From Sphingomonas limnosediminicola (GTDB taxonomy: Bacteria; Pseudomonadota; Alphaproteobacteria; Sphingomonadales; Sphingomonadaceae), in contig NZ_BAABBM010000001.1 in assembly GCF_039537965.1 (NCBI RefSeq), positions 1,302,001 through 1,366,000 of the forward strand: DNA of 64,000 nt, in the 5' to 3' direction. Of this stretch, positions 14,826 to 23,560 are shown one piece after another. The position numbers and the translations under genes are program-made. The notes under the pieces were generated by a model that made no database searches, was not told the origin of the DNA, and worked only from the letters and a program-made list of their open reading frames with translations. Within the stretch, counting starts at the first letter, position 1, and each line of letters begins with the position of its first letter.

Positions 14826-16352
14826 TCAGTCGAGCTTGAGCCGGAAGAAGCCCATCATGCCCGTTGGGTTGCTGGTACCATAATATGGCTTGAGGCCGTC
14901 GGGGACGAAATTGAGCGCGAACAGCGCGCCAGCGCCAACTGACAGGTGCGGTGAGATGCGAAAATCGCGGACAGCACCGATCGAGACCTTGCCGACGCGG
15001 AACGCCGGCCCATGCTCCTGCAACGGGAGAAGCTCGCGGTTCTCGGTCACTTCCCCGCGGCCGAAGATAGTCCAGTCGGAATGCTTCAGCGACGCCTCGG
15101 CAACGAAAGCGTCGTCGTCGTGATGCTCGACCGTCTTGCGGCCCCAGGCCAGCGTGCCTGCCAACTTCCATCCGGGTGACAATTCGCGCGCGTAGAGCAG
15201 GCTTGCTGACAGACGCTTCTGGTCGACGCCTGGCTCAAGCTGCTCGGGATCAATGAACTTGCCCCAGCTCCCTTGCAGCGAGAGCTCCCGCGTCGGGTTC
15301 CACGACAGCCGGACAGCAGTGGAATCCAGCGGCCCAGTCTCAATGTTCCAGCGATGCTGGTCGGGCTCACGCGCATTGAAGCGGCTGACTTCCACCTTCA
15401 CGTTGTCGATCACTAACCCAGCCGTCAGGACGCCGAAGCTGATGTGAGTCGAATCCAGCCAATGGTGACTGATCGGCGCCTCCGGCGAATCCATTATCGC
15501 CTCGCGATGCATGAAGGCGGGCGGTCCGAAGGCAGGCTCGCCCGGCAGGCCGCCATACAGGAAGACGCTGCTTTTCGCCCCGATGTTCTGGGAGACAGAG
15601 GCCGACAGCTCCATGAAGAGGTCATGCGGATGCTGGCGGTCGATCAGCCGGTCTTGCCCGTTCGCGGTCTCGCCGCTGGCAAGCAGCAACGGATAGCCGC
15701 GCGCGCCCATCAGCGGATCCGGACTTAGGCTGGCGCGAAGTTGAAGCTTGCCGTTGCCAAGCGGCCGCTGGGCCATTCCCATCAACATGCCGCTGGCAAA
15801 AGCCTTGTCGTCGCCGCGTCGGCCAGACTGATGGTCGTAGACGAAGTTGAGAGTGCCATGGGCCATCAGCATCCAGTTCCCGCTGGAGGTCATCAGGCCC
15901 ATGTGCTCGGACTCGTCCGGCTGCCAAGCGGTGCCGGACGATTCGCGCTCCATGGGATAAGGTCCAAGGGCGCCGGTCATTTCATGGCCGCCCTGACGTG
16001 CGCCATGCTCCATGCCCGCCATGGGCACGGCGCCCATCTGTTCATGATTCATGTGATGGGGCTCCGACGGTGTGTTCGCAGTCGGCGCGCCCGTCGATGA
16101 ATGGTCCATCGTTGAATGATCCATCGTTGAATGATCCATGGCAGGTTGGGTCGGCGCGGCAGACCGCGGCACTGACTTCCTGCTTTTTGCAGCCGCGGGG
16201 GCCGCCTTCGTGGCCGTCGCCTTTTTTTTCTTCGCCGCCGGCTTGGCAGGCGCCGGCATCTGCATACCGGGCATATGCATGTGCTGCGCTGCCACCGGAG
16301 TGGACAGACAGGTGAGCGCAAGCGCGCTCGTCGCGGTAATTAGACTCTTCAC
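14826..16352 (-). CDS. His/Met-rich outer-membrane-type protein, probable copper resistance
   Basis: The GTG at 16352 has a GGAG element six bases before it and starts a clear signal peptide (VKSLITATSALALTCLSTPVAA). Residues about 25-145 are extremely rich in His, Met, Lys and Pro (HMHMPGMQMP; tandem MDHST units), a typical Cu(I)/Cu(II)-binding composition. The remaining 360 residues alternate in beta strands and end in an aromatic residue pattern (FFRLKLD) like an outer-membrane barrel. It precedes an exported NTF2-like protein and follows a small exported protein, all on the minus strand. No copper ATPase or regulator is in view. Confidence 0.7.
   Translation of the reverse strand: MKSLITATSALALTCLSTPVAAQHMHMPGMQMPAPAKPAAKKKKATATKAAPAAAKSRKSVPRSAAPTQPAMDHSTMDHSTMDHSSTGAPTANTPSEPHHMNHEQMGAVPMAGMEHGARQGGHEMTGALGPYPMERESSGTAWQPDESEHMGLMTSSGNWMLMAHGTLNFVYDHQSGRRGDDKAFASGMLMGMAQRPLGNGKLQLRASLSPDPLMGARGYPLLLASGETANGQDRLIDRQHPHDLFMELSASVSQNIGAKSSVFLYGGLPGEPAFGPPAFMHREAIMDSPEAPISHHWLDSTHISFGVLTAGLVIDNVKVEVSRFNAREPDQHRWNIETGPLDSTAVRLSWNPTRELSLQGSWGKFIDPEQLEPGVDQKRLSASLLYARELSPGWKLAGTLAWGRKTVEHHDDDAFVAEASLKHSDWTIFGRGEVTENRELLPLQEHGPAFRVGKVSIGAVRDFRISPHLSVGAGALFALNFVPDGLKPYYGTSNPTGMMGFFRLKLD
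16093..16140 (-). repeat. Three tandem 15-bp units encoding MDHST
   Basis: The unit TGATCCATCGTTGAA (plus strand) repeats about three times with one or two changes. It encodes MDHST, MDHST, MDHSS inside the metal-binding region of the His/Met-rich protein, so copy number could vary by slippage without a frameshift. Confidence 0.8.
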
Positions 16353-16419
16353 AAACGCTCCAGTTGGAGGCGCGCTTCGGCGCCTCCTCAATCCTGAGTT
16401 CAACGAGGGGTTACGAAGC

Positions 16420-16773
16420 TCAGGACGCCCTTGGAGGTGGCGTCGCCGTTTCGGGGTGAAGACCAGTCAGTTGGCTTGCCGGCGCGACGGTCGGCGTCTC
16501 GTGAAAGTGCTGAACGGCTGGATCGGCCGCCGGCGCAGCTGCCGGTAGCGCGGCGGCGCACGCCATCGTGCACAGTGCGATCCCTGCCTTCTTGTTCCGA
16601 TCCGACGGTGTGCCGGGGCAATGCTCTGCGGCCATGGCGGTCATGCCAGCACGGTCCGAACCGTGCGCGGCTGCGGGCGCCCTGCCGAAGGGCATCAGCA
16701 GAACCGCGAAGAGAACCAGCAATTTCCAGAAGCTGCTCACTTGCGGCAGATAGGCCTGCACCCGACGCATCAC
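16420..16773 (-). CDS. Small exported Cys/His-containing protein, 117 aa
   Basis: The N-terminus has a hydrophobic segment (SFWKLLVLFAVLLMPFGRAP) that reads as a signal peptide or anchor. The mature part carries a few Cys and His (AAEHCPGT; ALCTMACAAALP; VQHFHE) that could bind a metal, then a Pro/Ala-rich tail. It has the size and look of small DUF2946-like exported proteins that accompany copper genes. It lies just upstream of the His/Met-rich gene on the same strand, supporting a common role. The family assignment is tentative. Confidence 0.6.
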   Translation of the reverse strand: MMRRVQAYLPQVSSFWKLLVLFAVLLMPFGRAPAAAHGSDRAGMTAMAAEHCPGTPSDRNKKAGIALCTMACAAALPAAAPAADPAVQHFHETPTVAPASQLTGLHPETATPPPRAS

Positions 16774-16780
16774 AACCGCG

Positions 16781-17086
16781 TCAATCGTCGCGTTCGCGCT
16801 CGCTCAAGTAGCGCATCAACTCGGCGAGGGTCGATTCCATCTGGTCCTGCATCTGGCTGACCAATTCGTTCTCGCGCATGCCGACATGGTCGAGCGGCTT
16901 GGAGTAGCTGTCGGAAAATGATTGGAGGTCGGACCGGTCGAACACCCCCTTGGCGACCAGCTTCGCGAGGATCACGAGCAGGCCGTTGGTGTTGGCGATG
17001 GTGCCGGCGACCAGCGCCTCATCCACCATCGACAGCCGCTTTTCCTCGTCGGTCGCGTCTTCGGCCGTTTCCATGATGCCAATCAT
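16781..17086 (-). CDS. Hypothetical helical protein, 101 aa
   Basis: A soluble, acidic, all-helical small protein (EEKRLSMVDEALVAGTIANT; VSQMQDQMESTLAELMRYLS). It has no signal peptide or catalytic motif. It lies seven bases upstream of the exported Cys/His protein on the same strand and 42 bases after the DNA glycosylase gene. Codon use matches its neighbours, so it looks like a genuine resident gene. The function is unknown. Confidence 0.65.
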   Translation of the reverse strand: MIGIMETAEDATDEEKRLSMVDEALVAGTIANTNGLLVILAKLVAKGVFDRSDLQSFSDSYSKPLDHVGMRENELVSQMQDQMESTLAELMRYLSERERDD

Positions 17087-17128
17087 GCCGCACTCTACGC
17101 GCTGCGCAAGAGAAAGGCTCCGGCCCGC

Positions 17129-17617
17129 TTATAGAAATTGGCTGAGCACGGCCCATGCTGCGGCTTTTTCGGCGAAAGATCGGGTGTTCGCCGCGCTCGA
17201 TGATGGAAGATCGACCAGAGCGATCTCCGATTGCGAACCGACCAGCTTCCGGCCCGAGGCCGCGGCAGTCCCGCCGTTGAAAGCGATGGCGCGCAGATCG
17301 GGAAAGTCGTGGAGCAAATGCTCGATGCGGTTGTGCTCGGCGAGGCGGATAGCCTGATCGAGACTGCCCGGCCGATTTGCAGACGCGATGACGTCCCACA
17401 GGCCTATTCGGCGCTCGGCCAGTCGCTCAAGCCGTTGCTCATATTCAAGCAATTGAAGCTCCTCCCCAATCGCCGCGCCGAGTAGCCGCCAGAACTGGTT
17501 CGTCGGGTGAGCATAATAGCGGCGGGCGGCCAGCGAAGCGTCACCGGGGAGGCTTCCGAGGACGAACAGGCGCGCGTCAGCGCGGGCGATTGGTGGCAAA
17601 CCTGCTTTGACGCTCAC
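17129..17617 (-). CDS. DNA-deoxyinosine (hypoxanthine) glycosylase, UDG superfamily
   Basis: The signature LFVLGSLPGDASLAARRYY then AHPTNQFWRLLG matches the uracil-DNA-glycosylase superfamily branch that removes deoxyinosine (and mismatched uracil); the Asn in PTNQFW is the expected catalytic residue. The C-terminal segment (VDLPSSSAANTRSFAEK) corresponds to the DNA-intercalating loop with the SPSxAN-like motif. The product is about 162 aa, the usual family size. I chose GTG 17617, preceded by AAGGAT; a longer ATG reading to 17683 would overlap the divergent glycosyltransferase start. It works in base excision repair. Confidence 0.82.
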   Translation of the reverse strand: MSVKAGLPPIARADARLFVLGSLPGDASLAARRYYAHPTNQFWRLLGAAIGEELQLLEYEQRLERLAERRIGLWDVIASANRPGSLDQAIRLAEHNRIEHLLHDFPDLRAIAFNGGTAAASGRKLVGSQSEIALVDLPSSSAANTRSFAEKAAAWAVLSQFL

Positions 17618-17642
17618 CAAAACATCCTTACAGCCCTGCGCC

Positions 17643-18812
17643 GTGCAGCCTTCAGACCTCCGTGTCGCCCTCTTCTCGGGCAATTACAATTATGTGCGCG
17701 ATGGCGCCAACCAGGCGCTGAACCGCCTCGTCGGTTATCTATTGCGCCAGGGTGTGCACGTGCGCGTCTATTCGCCGACGGTCGAGAATCCCGCCTTTCC
17801 GGCGACCGGCGATCTCGTGTCTGTTCCAGCAATCCCGATTCCCGGCCGGTCGGAATATCGACTGCCGATCTCGCTTCCTAGTCGGATCCGCCGTGACCTC
17901 GAGGCCTTCGCTCCGAACATCGTGCATGTGTCGAGCCCCGACATCGTTGGCCATCGCGCCGTCACCTGGGCGCGGCGGCACAAGATCGCAGCGGTAGCTT
18001 CCGTACACACCCGCTTCGACACCTACCTCGCTTATTACCACCTTCAGGCATTGGAGCCGCTTGCGCGCGGGATCATGCGCCGTTTCTATCATCGTTGCGA
18101 AGTCGTGCTCGCGCCGGCGGCTTCGACGGCCGAGATCCTTCGCGCGCAGCGAATGAACCGTGACATTACCCTGTGGTCCCGCGGTATCGACCGCGATCAG
18201 TTCAATCCTGAGCGGCGCGACATGGAATGGCGCCGTTCGATCGGCATTGCCGACGACGAAATGGCGATCCTGTTCCTCGGCCGGGTAGTGATGGAGAAGG
18301 GCCTCGACGTCTTTGCGGATGCGATCCACGCGTTCGCCGAGCTTGGACTGAAGCACAAGGCGCTGATCGTCGGCGAAGGTCCCGCGCGGCCATGGTTCGA
18401 AGAGCAACTACCCGATGCCATCTTCACTGGAGAAATCACCGGCGCCGATCTCGCTCGGGCGGTTGCCAGCGCCGACGTCTTTCTCAACCCATCAATCACC
18501 GAGGCATTCGGGAACGTCACGCTGGAGTCCATGGCTTGCGGGCTGCCCGTCATCGCGGCGGAGTCGACAGGCGCGACAAACCTCGTGCACGACGGCGTTA
18601 CCGGCATGTTGGTCGACGGGACAGACATTGAGGAATTCGCCGGCGCCCTCGCCGCTTATGCGCGCGATCCCGAACTCCGCCAGCGTCATGGCCAGCGGGG
18701 ACTCGAGATCGCGAGAACGATGGATTGGGATACCATCAATTCGGCGGTGATCCGCGCCTATCGCCACGCCATCATCAAGCGCGAGCGGCTGTCGCGTCTC
18801 ACCGGCCGATAG
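17643..18812 (+). CDS. Family 1/GT4 glycosyltransferase
   Basis: The N-terminal Rossmann domain (VALFSGNYNYVRDGANQALN) and the C-terminal one (ILFLGRVVMEKGLDVFADAI) with the sugar-nucleotide-binding EAFGNVTLE (E-x7-E) motif place it in GT4, near the PimB/SqdX-like glycolipid mannosyl- or glucosyltransferases. The protein is soluble and about 389 aa. The start could be GTG 17643 or TTG 17607; neither has a strong ribosome site. It is divergent from the DNA glycosylase and stands alone, so the acceptor cannot be told from context. Lipid glycosylation at the inner membrane is likely. Confidence 0.82.
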   Translation: MQPSDLRVALFSGNYNYVRDGANQALNRLVGYLLRQGVHVRVYSPTVENPAFPATGDLVSVPAIPIPGRSEYRLPISLPSRIRRDLEAFAPNIVHVSSPDIVGHRAVTWARRHKIAAVASVHTRFDTYLAYYHLQALEPLARGIMRRFYHRCEVVLAPAASTAEILRAQRMNRDITLWSRGIDRDQFNPERRDMEWRRSIGIADDEMAILFLGRVVMEKGLDVFADAIHAFAELGLKHKALIVGEGPARPWFEEQLPDAIFTGEITGADLARAVASADVFLNPSITEAFGNVTLESMACGLPVIAAESTGATNLVHDGVTGMLVDGTDIEEFAGALAAYARDPELRQRHGQRGLEIARTMDWDTINSAVIRAYRHAIIKRERLSRLTGR

Positions 18813-18815
18813 GGC

Positions 18816-19454
18816 TTATTTCGTCCGCTCGATCTTCTGCGCAGCCTCGTCGAGGATCGCTGCAATCTCATGCAAGAGTTCATCGTCGAGCCCGTCACGG
18901 CCCACACGATGGCGGAGCGCGGTCATCAGGTTTTTGACCGCGCGGCCGATGGCGGGACCGGCAGTCTGCGCCTCGTTCGGAGCAGCGTCCTTCAGGCGAG
19001 CGATCAGATCGTCCACTTCATCCTGATTCTCCTGGAGGTGGACCGTGCCCGCCTCGGTAATTTGGAATGGCTTGCGCGGACCCTCGCCTGGCGCTTCCTC
19101 GACCAGCCCCATGTCCTGAAGCAGGGTCAGCGTCGGATAGATGACGCCCGGGCTCGGTGCATATTCGCCGCCGGTCAGCTCTTCGATCGCACGGATAAGG
19201 TCATAGCCGTGACGTGGCTGGTCAGCGATCAGCTTGAGCAGCACTAGCCGAAGCTCGCCGCTTTCGAACATCCGACGGCGCCCGCGGTGCCGACCACGGC
19301 CACCGCCGCCGAAGCCTTCCGGACCGTCGAAGTCAAAATGGACCGGGCCCCAACTGCCGTGCCAGCCGCGTCCGCCGCGCATGGCCATCAGGCCCTCGGG
19401 AATGTTGATTTCAATCCGGCCGCGTGGTCCGCAGCCATGATGTCGATGCCTCAT
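18816..19454 (-). CDS. PadR-family transcriptional regulator with Gly/His/Arg-rich N-terminus
   Basis: The winged-helix PadR core spans about residues 50-130: GELRLVLLKLIADQPRHGYD, then GVIYPTLTLLQDMGLVE and a C-terminal helical dimerisation part. The first 45 residues are unusual: MRHRHHGCGPRGR and GFGGGGRGRHRGRRR, which could bind metal or DNA non-specifically. ATG 19454 has GGAGATGTT before it. A near-perfect palindrome lies 21 bases upstream, so it is probably autoregulated. Its gene is separate from its neighbours. Confidence 0.88.
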   Translation of the reverse strand: MRHRHHGCGPRGRIEINIPEGLMAMRGGRGWHGSWGPVHFDFDGPEGFGGGGRGRHRGRRRMFESGELRLVLLKLIADQPRHGYDLIRAIEELTGGEYAPSPGVIYPTLTLLQDMGLVEEAPGEGPRKPFQITEAGTVHLQENQDEVDDLIARLKDAAPNEAQTAGPAIGRAVKNLMTALRHRVGRDGLDDELLHEIAAILDEAAQKIERTK

Positions 19455-19474
19455 AACATCTCCTCTCGATGGGT

Positions 19475-19490
19475 CTGAGATATATCTTAG
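19475..19490. promoter_or_regulatory. Palindromic operator for the PadR regulator
   Basis: CTGAGATATATCTTAG is a 16-bp dyad with one mismatched pair around the core AGATATATCT. It sits directly upstream of the PadR start, where PadR autorepressor sites are usually found, and also upstream of rarA on the other strand. The role is inferred from position and symmetry. Confidence 0.6.
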
Positions 19491-19550
19491 TAGCATCTTT
19501 CACAAGAGGTCGGGTGCAAATTTTCCGGCAAACACCTATCTTGTTCGGCG

Positions 19551-20888
19551 ATGCCTGACCTGTTTGCCGACGACGTCCAGACCAAGCCCGCCGAAGCGCC
19601 GGCAGCCAATGCGCCCCTCGCCGACAAGCTGCGTCCAAGCTCGCTCGACGAGGTGGTCGGGCAGGAGCATCTGACCGGTCCCGACGGCGCGATCGGCCGC
19701 ATGGTCGCCGCCGGAAAGCTCGCCTCGATGATCCTGTGGGGGCCGCCCGGAACGGGCAAGACGAGCATCGCGCGCCTGCTCGCGGATGCCGTAGGTTTGC
19801 GGTTCGTCGCGATCTCTGCGGTCTTTTCGGGCGTTGCCGACTTGAAGAAGCTGTTCGCGGAAGCGCGCGCTGCGGCGCGTGCCGGCCAACAGACCCTTCT
19901 ATTCGTCGACGAGATCCACCGCTTCAATCGTGCGCAGCAGGACGGTTTTCTGCCCTATGTCGAGGACGGCACCGTGACCCTTGTCGGCGCGACGACGGAA
20001 AACCCGAGCTTCGAGCTTAACGCCGCGCTCCTGTCGCGCTGCCAGGTGCTGATCCTGCGCCGCCTCGACCACGAGGCGCTTGCCGAACTCATCCGCCGCG
20101 CCGAGACGATCGAGGATCGCACGCTCCCGGTCACCGACGAAGCCCGCGACGCGCTGATCGCCAGCGCCGATGGCGACGGCCGTTTCCTCCTCAACCAGGT
20201 CGAGACGCTATTTTCGATCGGCATCGAGCAGCCGCTCGGGCCCGCCGAACTGTCGGACCTGCTCCACCGCCGCGTCCCGGTCTACGACAAGGACCGCGAA
20301 GGTCATTACAATCTCATCTCCGCGCTTCACAAAGCGATCCGAGGGTCTGATCCGCAGGCGGCGCTTTACTATCTGGCGCGCATGCTCGTCGCCGGTGAGG
20401 AACCGCTTTACATCCTCCGACGTCTCACGCGCGCCGCGGTCGAGGATATCGGCATGGCCGACCCAAACGCGTTGCTTCAGTGTCTCGCTGCCAAAGAGAT
20501 GTACGACTTCCTCGGCTCGCCCGAGGGCGAGATCGGGATCGCGCAGGCGTGTCTTTATCTGGCGACAGCGCCCAAATCGAACGCAACCTACTTGGCGCAG
20601 AAGTCTGCCTGGCGAAGCGCGAAGGAGACGGGTTCCCTGATGCCGCCGATGCATATCCTCAATGCGCCGACAAAGCTGATGAAGAACGTCGGCTACGGCA
20701 AAGGGTATGCCTACGACCACAGCACCGAGGAAGGTTTCTCGGGTCAAAACTATTGGCCCGAGGAAATGGAACCACAGGCATTTTACGAGCCCACCGAACG
20801 CGGTTTTGAAGCGCGCGTGCGGGAACGGCTGGACTATTGGAACGAGCGGCGGAAAGAACTGCAACAAACCGATGAGGACGCGGGTTAA
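19551..20888 (+). CDS. rarA: Replication-associated recombination protein A (RarA/MgsA AAA+ ATPase)
   Basis: The N-terminal MPDLFADD is a DnaN/SSB-type peptide context and is followed by LADKLRPSSLDEVVGQEHL, Walker A GPPGTGKTS (near 62-70), Walker B LLFVDEIHRFNR (near 120), sensor GATTENPSFE and the C-terminal tetramerisation domain. Its length of 445 aa is normal. RarA acts at stalled forks together with single-strand-binding protein. The gene starts about 97 bases from the PadR start, divergently, and is followed by a channel gene 28 bases on. Confidence 0.95.
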   Translation: MPDLFADDVQTKPAEAPAANAPLADKLRPSSLDEVVGQEHLTGPDGAIGRMVAAGKLASMILWGPPGTGKTSIARLLADAVGLRFVAISAVFSGVADLKKLFAEARAAARAGQQTLLFVDEIHRFNRAQQDGFLPYVEDGTVTLVGATTENPSFELNAALLSRCQVLILRRLDHEALAELIRRAETIEDRTLPVTDEARDALIASADGDGRFLLNQVETLFSIGIEQPLGPAELSDLLHRRVPVYDKDREGHYNLISALHKAIRGSDPQAALYYLARMLVAGEEPLYILRRLTRAAVEDIGMADPNALLQCLAAKEMYDFLGSPEGEIGIAQACLYLATAPKSNATYLAQKSAWRSAKETGSLMPPMHILNAPTKLMKNVGYGKGYAYDHSTEEGFSGQNYWPEEMEPQAFYEPTERGFEARVRERLDYWNERRKELQQTDEDAG

Positions 20889-20916
20889 GCGCGCCGAAGA
20901 CTAGGGGAGCAGCAGA

Positions 20917-22236
20917 ATGTATCAGGTCGACCAGAACGCCTATTGGCAGGCGCAGTTGATGAACTGGGGACCCAAGGTCCTCATAGCGCTTCTCATCCTG
21001 GTTGCGACCTGGGCGGTCGCCCGCGCGGTTCAGTGGGTGCTGCAAAAGGCGATCGACAAGTCACCGGCGCTCCGCAAGCACGTCACTGGCACGCCGCACG
21101 AAACGATCGGCCACCAATTGGGTACGATCGCCAAGCTCATCATTTGGCTGGTCGGCATCATGGCCGCGCTCCAGTTCCTCGGCATTGGCCAGATCCTCTC
21201 GCCCATCAATGAGCTGGTGACCGAGATCTTTGCGTTCCTGCCGCGGCTGATCGGCTTTGGCCTGATTCTTTTCATCGGCTTCGTCGTCGCGCGCATCATT
21301 CAGCGGCTGGTCGAAACCGTATTGGTCGCTGCGAATATCGACGGATTGCTCGCTCGGATCGGCGTCGGCTCGACCGAAGGTACGGTCCGCCGCTCTCCGA
21401 AGGCCGTGCCGCCGGGCACCACTCCAGGCGCAACTCGGGCCAGCATTGCGCGCGCTGCCGGCGTCCTGGTCTTTGCCATCATCATCATCCAGATCGCCAT
21501 CGCGGCCCTGCAGGTGCTCGGTATCGAGGCCATTTCCGGCCCGGCGATCGACATGCTCAATCAGATCTACGCTGCATTGCCGCACATCCTCGCGGCGGCG
21601 CTGTGGATCGGCATCGCCTTCATCATCGCCCGGTTCCTGAAGACGATCATCGAGGCGATCCTGCCGCCGACCGGATTCGACGATGCAATCCGCTCGACGG
21701 GCGTGATTCCCGGGAGCGTGAGCCCGTCGCGGATCATCGCGAACATTGCGATGATCGCTGTTATTCTCGGCGCGTCGATCGAAGCCGCAACGCAGCTCGG
21801 CGGCGGCACGATCGCAATCTTCCTGGCGCAGGTGACAGAACTTGGCGGCAAGGTGATCTTCGGCACGTTGATCATCGTCGTCGGCATTTTCCTCGCCCGC
21901 ATCATTGCCAATCTCGTGGGCAGCGGCACGGGCGAAGGCGGGTTTGCGCAGACCATCGTTCGCTACGCGATTATCGCCTTGTTCACGGCGATCGGTCTCA
22001 CCTTCATGGGCTTGGCTGACCAGATCGTCATGCTGGCGTTCGGCTTGATCCTGGGTTCGGCGGCGATCGCCACCGCGCTCGCGTTCGGGCTCGGCGGGCG
22101 GGAAGCCGCGGGACGGGTCGCCGAGCATTGGGCGAACCGTTTTACCGGAACCCCGGCTCCGCCTCCTGCCTCGCGCCGGCTGCGCGGCAGTCCGGCGCCG
22201 AGCGGATCCGACGACAGCCAGCCTCCCCTGGTCTAA
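20917..22236 (+). CDS. Mechanosensitive-type membrane protein with conserved TM-helix repeats
   Basis: At least eight hydrophobic spans occur, arranged in repeated pairs (LIALLILVATWAVARAVQWV; LIGFGLILFIGFVVARIIQR; IFLARIIANLVGSGTGEGGF). The repeated helix with small and Arg residues is the conserved TM-helix motif of MscS-related proteins, but the usual MscS cytoplasmic beta domain is not obvious; the protein ends with a short Pro/Ser-rich tail. It is probably an inner-membrane channel or scaffold. It follows rarA by 28 bases and may be co-transcribed. Confidence 0.75.
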   Translation: MYQVDQNAYWQAQLMNWGPKVLIALLILVATWAVARAVQWVLQKAIDKSPALRKHVTGTPHETIGHQLGTIAKLIIWLVGIMAALQFLGIGQILSPINELVTEIFAFLPRLIGFGLILFIGFVVARIIQRLVETVLVAANIDGLLARIGVGSTEGTVRRSPKAVPPGTTPGATRASIARAAGVLVFAIIIIQIAIAALQVLGIEAISGPAIDMLNQIYAALPHILAAALWIGIAFIIARFLKTIIEAILPPTGFDDAIRSTGVIPGSVSPSRIIANIAMIAVILGASIEAATQLGGGTIAIFLAQVTELGGKVIFGTLIIVVGIFLARIIANLVGSGTGEGGFAQTIVRYAIIALFTAIGLTFMGLADQIVMLAFGLILGSAAIATALAFGLGGREAAGRVAEHWANRFTGTPAPPPASRRLRGSPAPSGSDDSQPPLV

Positions 22237-22240
22237 CCCA

Positions 22241-22585
22241 GTGACGTGGGAGGAAGCGGTCGCGTTCGCGCTGTCGCTTCCCGACACGGAACTGGGCACG
22301 AGTTACGGGTCGCCGGCGGTGAAGGTTGCCTCGAACGGCCGCACCTTCCTCTTCCCCGGGCGGGAGCGCGACACTTGTTTCGGCATCGCCATGGACCTCG
22401 ACCGGATCGAGATGCTCAAGGAAACCGAGCCCGACACCTACTGGCAAACGCCCCATTATGAAGGCTGGTCCGGCGTGCTCGTCCGCTACGACGCAACGGA
22501 CGAGGAACGCGTGCGTGACACGATCCGCAGCTCGCGGGACTGGTCGGCCTCACTGCCCAAGACCCGCCCGCGCAAGCGCAAGTGA
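22241..22585 (+). CDS. MmcQ/YjbR family protein, 114 aa
   Basis: Typical YjbR features are an N-terminal MTWEEAVAFALSLPDTELGT, KVASNGRTFLF, and a central strand-turn (CFGIAMDLDRIEMLKETEPD) followed by HYEGWSGVLVRYD. These small CyaY-like-fold proteins are thought to bind DNA. The GTG start at 22241 follows the channel gene by four bases, and its stop overlaps the next gene in a GTGA arrangement, so three genes form one operon. Confidence 0.85.
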   Translation: MTWEEAVAFALSLPDTELGTSYGSPAVKVASNGRTFLFPGRERDTCFGIAMDLDRIEMLKETEPDTYWQTPHYEGWSGVLVRYDATDEERVRDTIRSSRDWSASLPKTRPRKRK

Positions 22586-23433
22586 GGCCGTTTAGCCGCT
22601 ATGTCGCGATCGATTGGTCGGGCGCGAAGGGCCGCCGGCATAAGGGGATCGCTGTTGCAGAGGCGCGCGGTGATGCCGCACCGCGGCTGGTCCGCGCCGG
22701 CCACGTCTGGTCGCGTGAAGAGGTGCTGCACTGGCTTGTACGCGAAGCGGCGCGAGAGCCAACCCTGTTCGGCTTCGACTTCAGCTTCGCGCCGCCGCTG
22801 ATCGAACGCGGCGAATATTTGATCGGCGAGCCGGGCGTTCCAAGCACTGCGCGCGAGTTCTGGGCTTACGTCGACGCGAAATGCGACGACGAGGATCTCG
22901 GCGCCGCAAGCTTCCTCGAAATGGCACATCGAAAGCATTTCTACTTCGGCATCGCCGACGGCGCGAAGGCCGACTTCGTGCGCTTCCGCCAGTGCGACGC
23001 CCGGCTTAACGCCCAGGGCGGGCGGAAGACGGCGAGCGCCTATGACGCGATCGGCGCCGCACAGGTGGCTAAGGCGAGCTTCTCCGGCATGCGCTTCCTC
23101 CACGCGCTGAATGGTAAGGTCGCGATCTGGCCAATGGATTCCCTGCCCGATCACGGCAGCGCGGTCGTCGAGATCTATACCCGGATCTACCTGCGCCGCG
23201 CTGGGCTTAGTGGCGTCAAGCTGCGCAGCCGGGCCGATCTGAACCTAGCGCTGACGGGACTAGGAAGCCCGCCTGCTCGCTTACGGTTCGAGCCGAACGA
23301 CCATCAAACCGACGCGCTGGTCACTGCCGCCGGCATGCGCGCGCTTGCACGTACCGAACCGCGGGCCTTCGACCCCCAGGGGCTAACTATGCAAATTGCG
23401 CAAACCGAAGGCTGGACCTTCGGCGTGCTTTGA
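22582..23433 (+). CDS. DUF429-like RNase-H-fold protein, 283 aa
   Basis: The N-terminus YVAIDWSGAKG and the later FGFDFSFAPP match the first two strands of the RNase-H/actin-like fold with conserved Asp residues. Further on, AAVVEIYTRIYLRR-type (SAVVEIYTRIY) and a C-terminal NDHQTDALVTAAGMRAL helix with its Asp are typical of DUF429 proteins, whose activity is unproven. Translation begins at a GTG overlapping the YjbR stop. It is the last gene before tRNA-Thr. Confidence 0.75.
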   Translation: MRPFSRYVAIDWSGAKGRRHKGIAVAEARGDAAPRLVRAGHVWSREEVLHWLVREAAREPTLFGFDFSFAPPLIERGEYLIGEPGVPSTAREFWAYVDAKCDDEDLGAASFLEMAHRKHFYFGIADGAKADFVRFRQCDARLNAQGGRKTASAYDAIGAAQVAKASFSGMRFLHALNGKVAIWPMDSLPDHGSAVVEIYTRIYLRRAGLSGVKLRSRADLNLALTGLGSPPARLRFEPNDHQTDALVTAAGMRALARTEPRAFDPQGLTMQIAQTEGWTFGVL

Positions 23434-23460
23434 CCCAAATGCGCCCGATCGCCGTGGCGC

Positions 23461-23536
23461 GCCGGATTAGCTCAGTTGGTAGAGCAGCGGTTTTGTAAAC
23501 CGAAGGTCGCGGGTTCGAATCCTGCATCCGGCACCA
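23461..23536 (+). tRNA. tRNA-Thr (TGT)
   Basis: Acceptor strands GCCGGAT and ATCCGGC pair fully; the D arm is TTAGCTCAGTTGGTAGAGC, the anticodon loop TTTGTAA gives anticodon TGT, the T arm is CGGGTTCGAATCCTG and CCA is encoded. No integrase lies beside it. Confidence 0.97.
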
Positions 23537-23560
23537 CCTGCCGTTCATCATCGTAGACGG

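Noticed and set aside
21061..22299. 412-aa minus-strand reading opposite the channel gene
   Set aside because: It is charged and low-complexity with codon use unlike its neighbours, and it lies wholly opposite a clear membrane protein.
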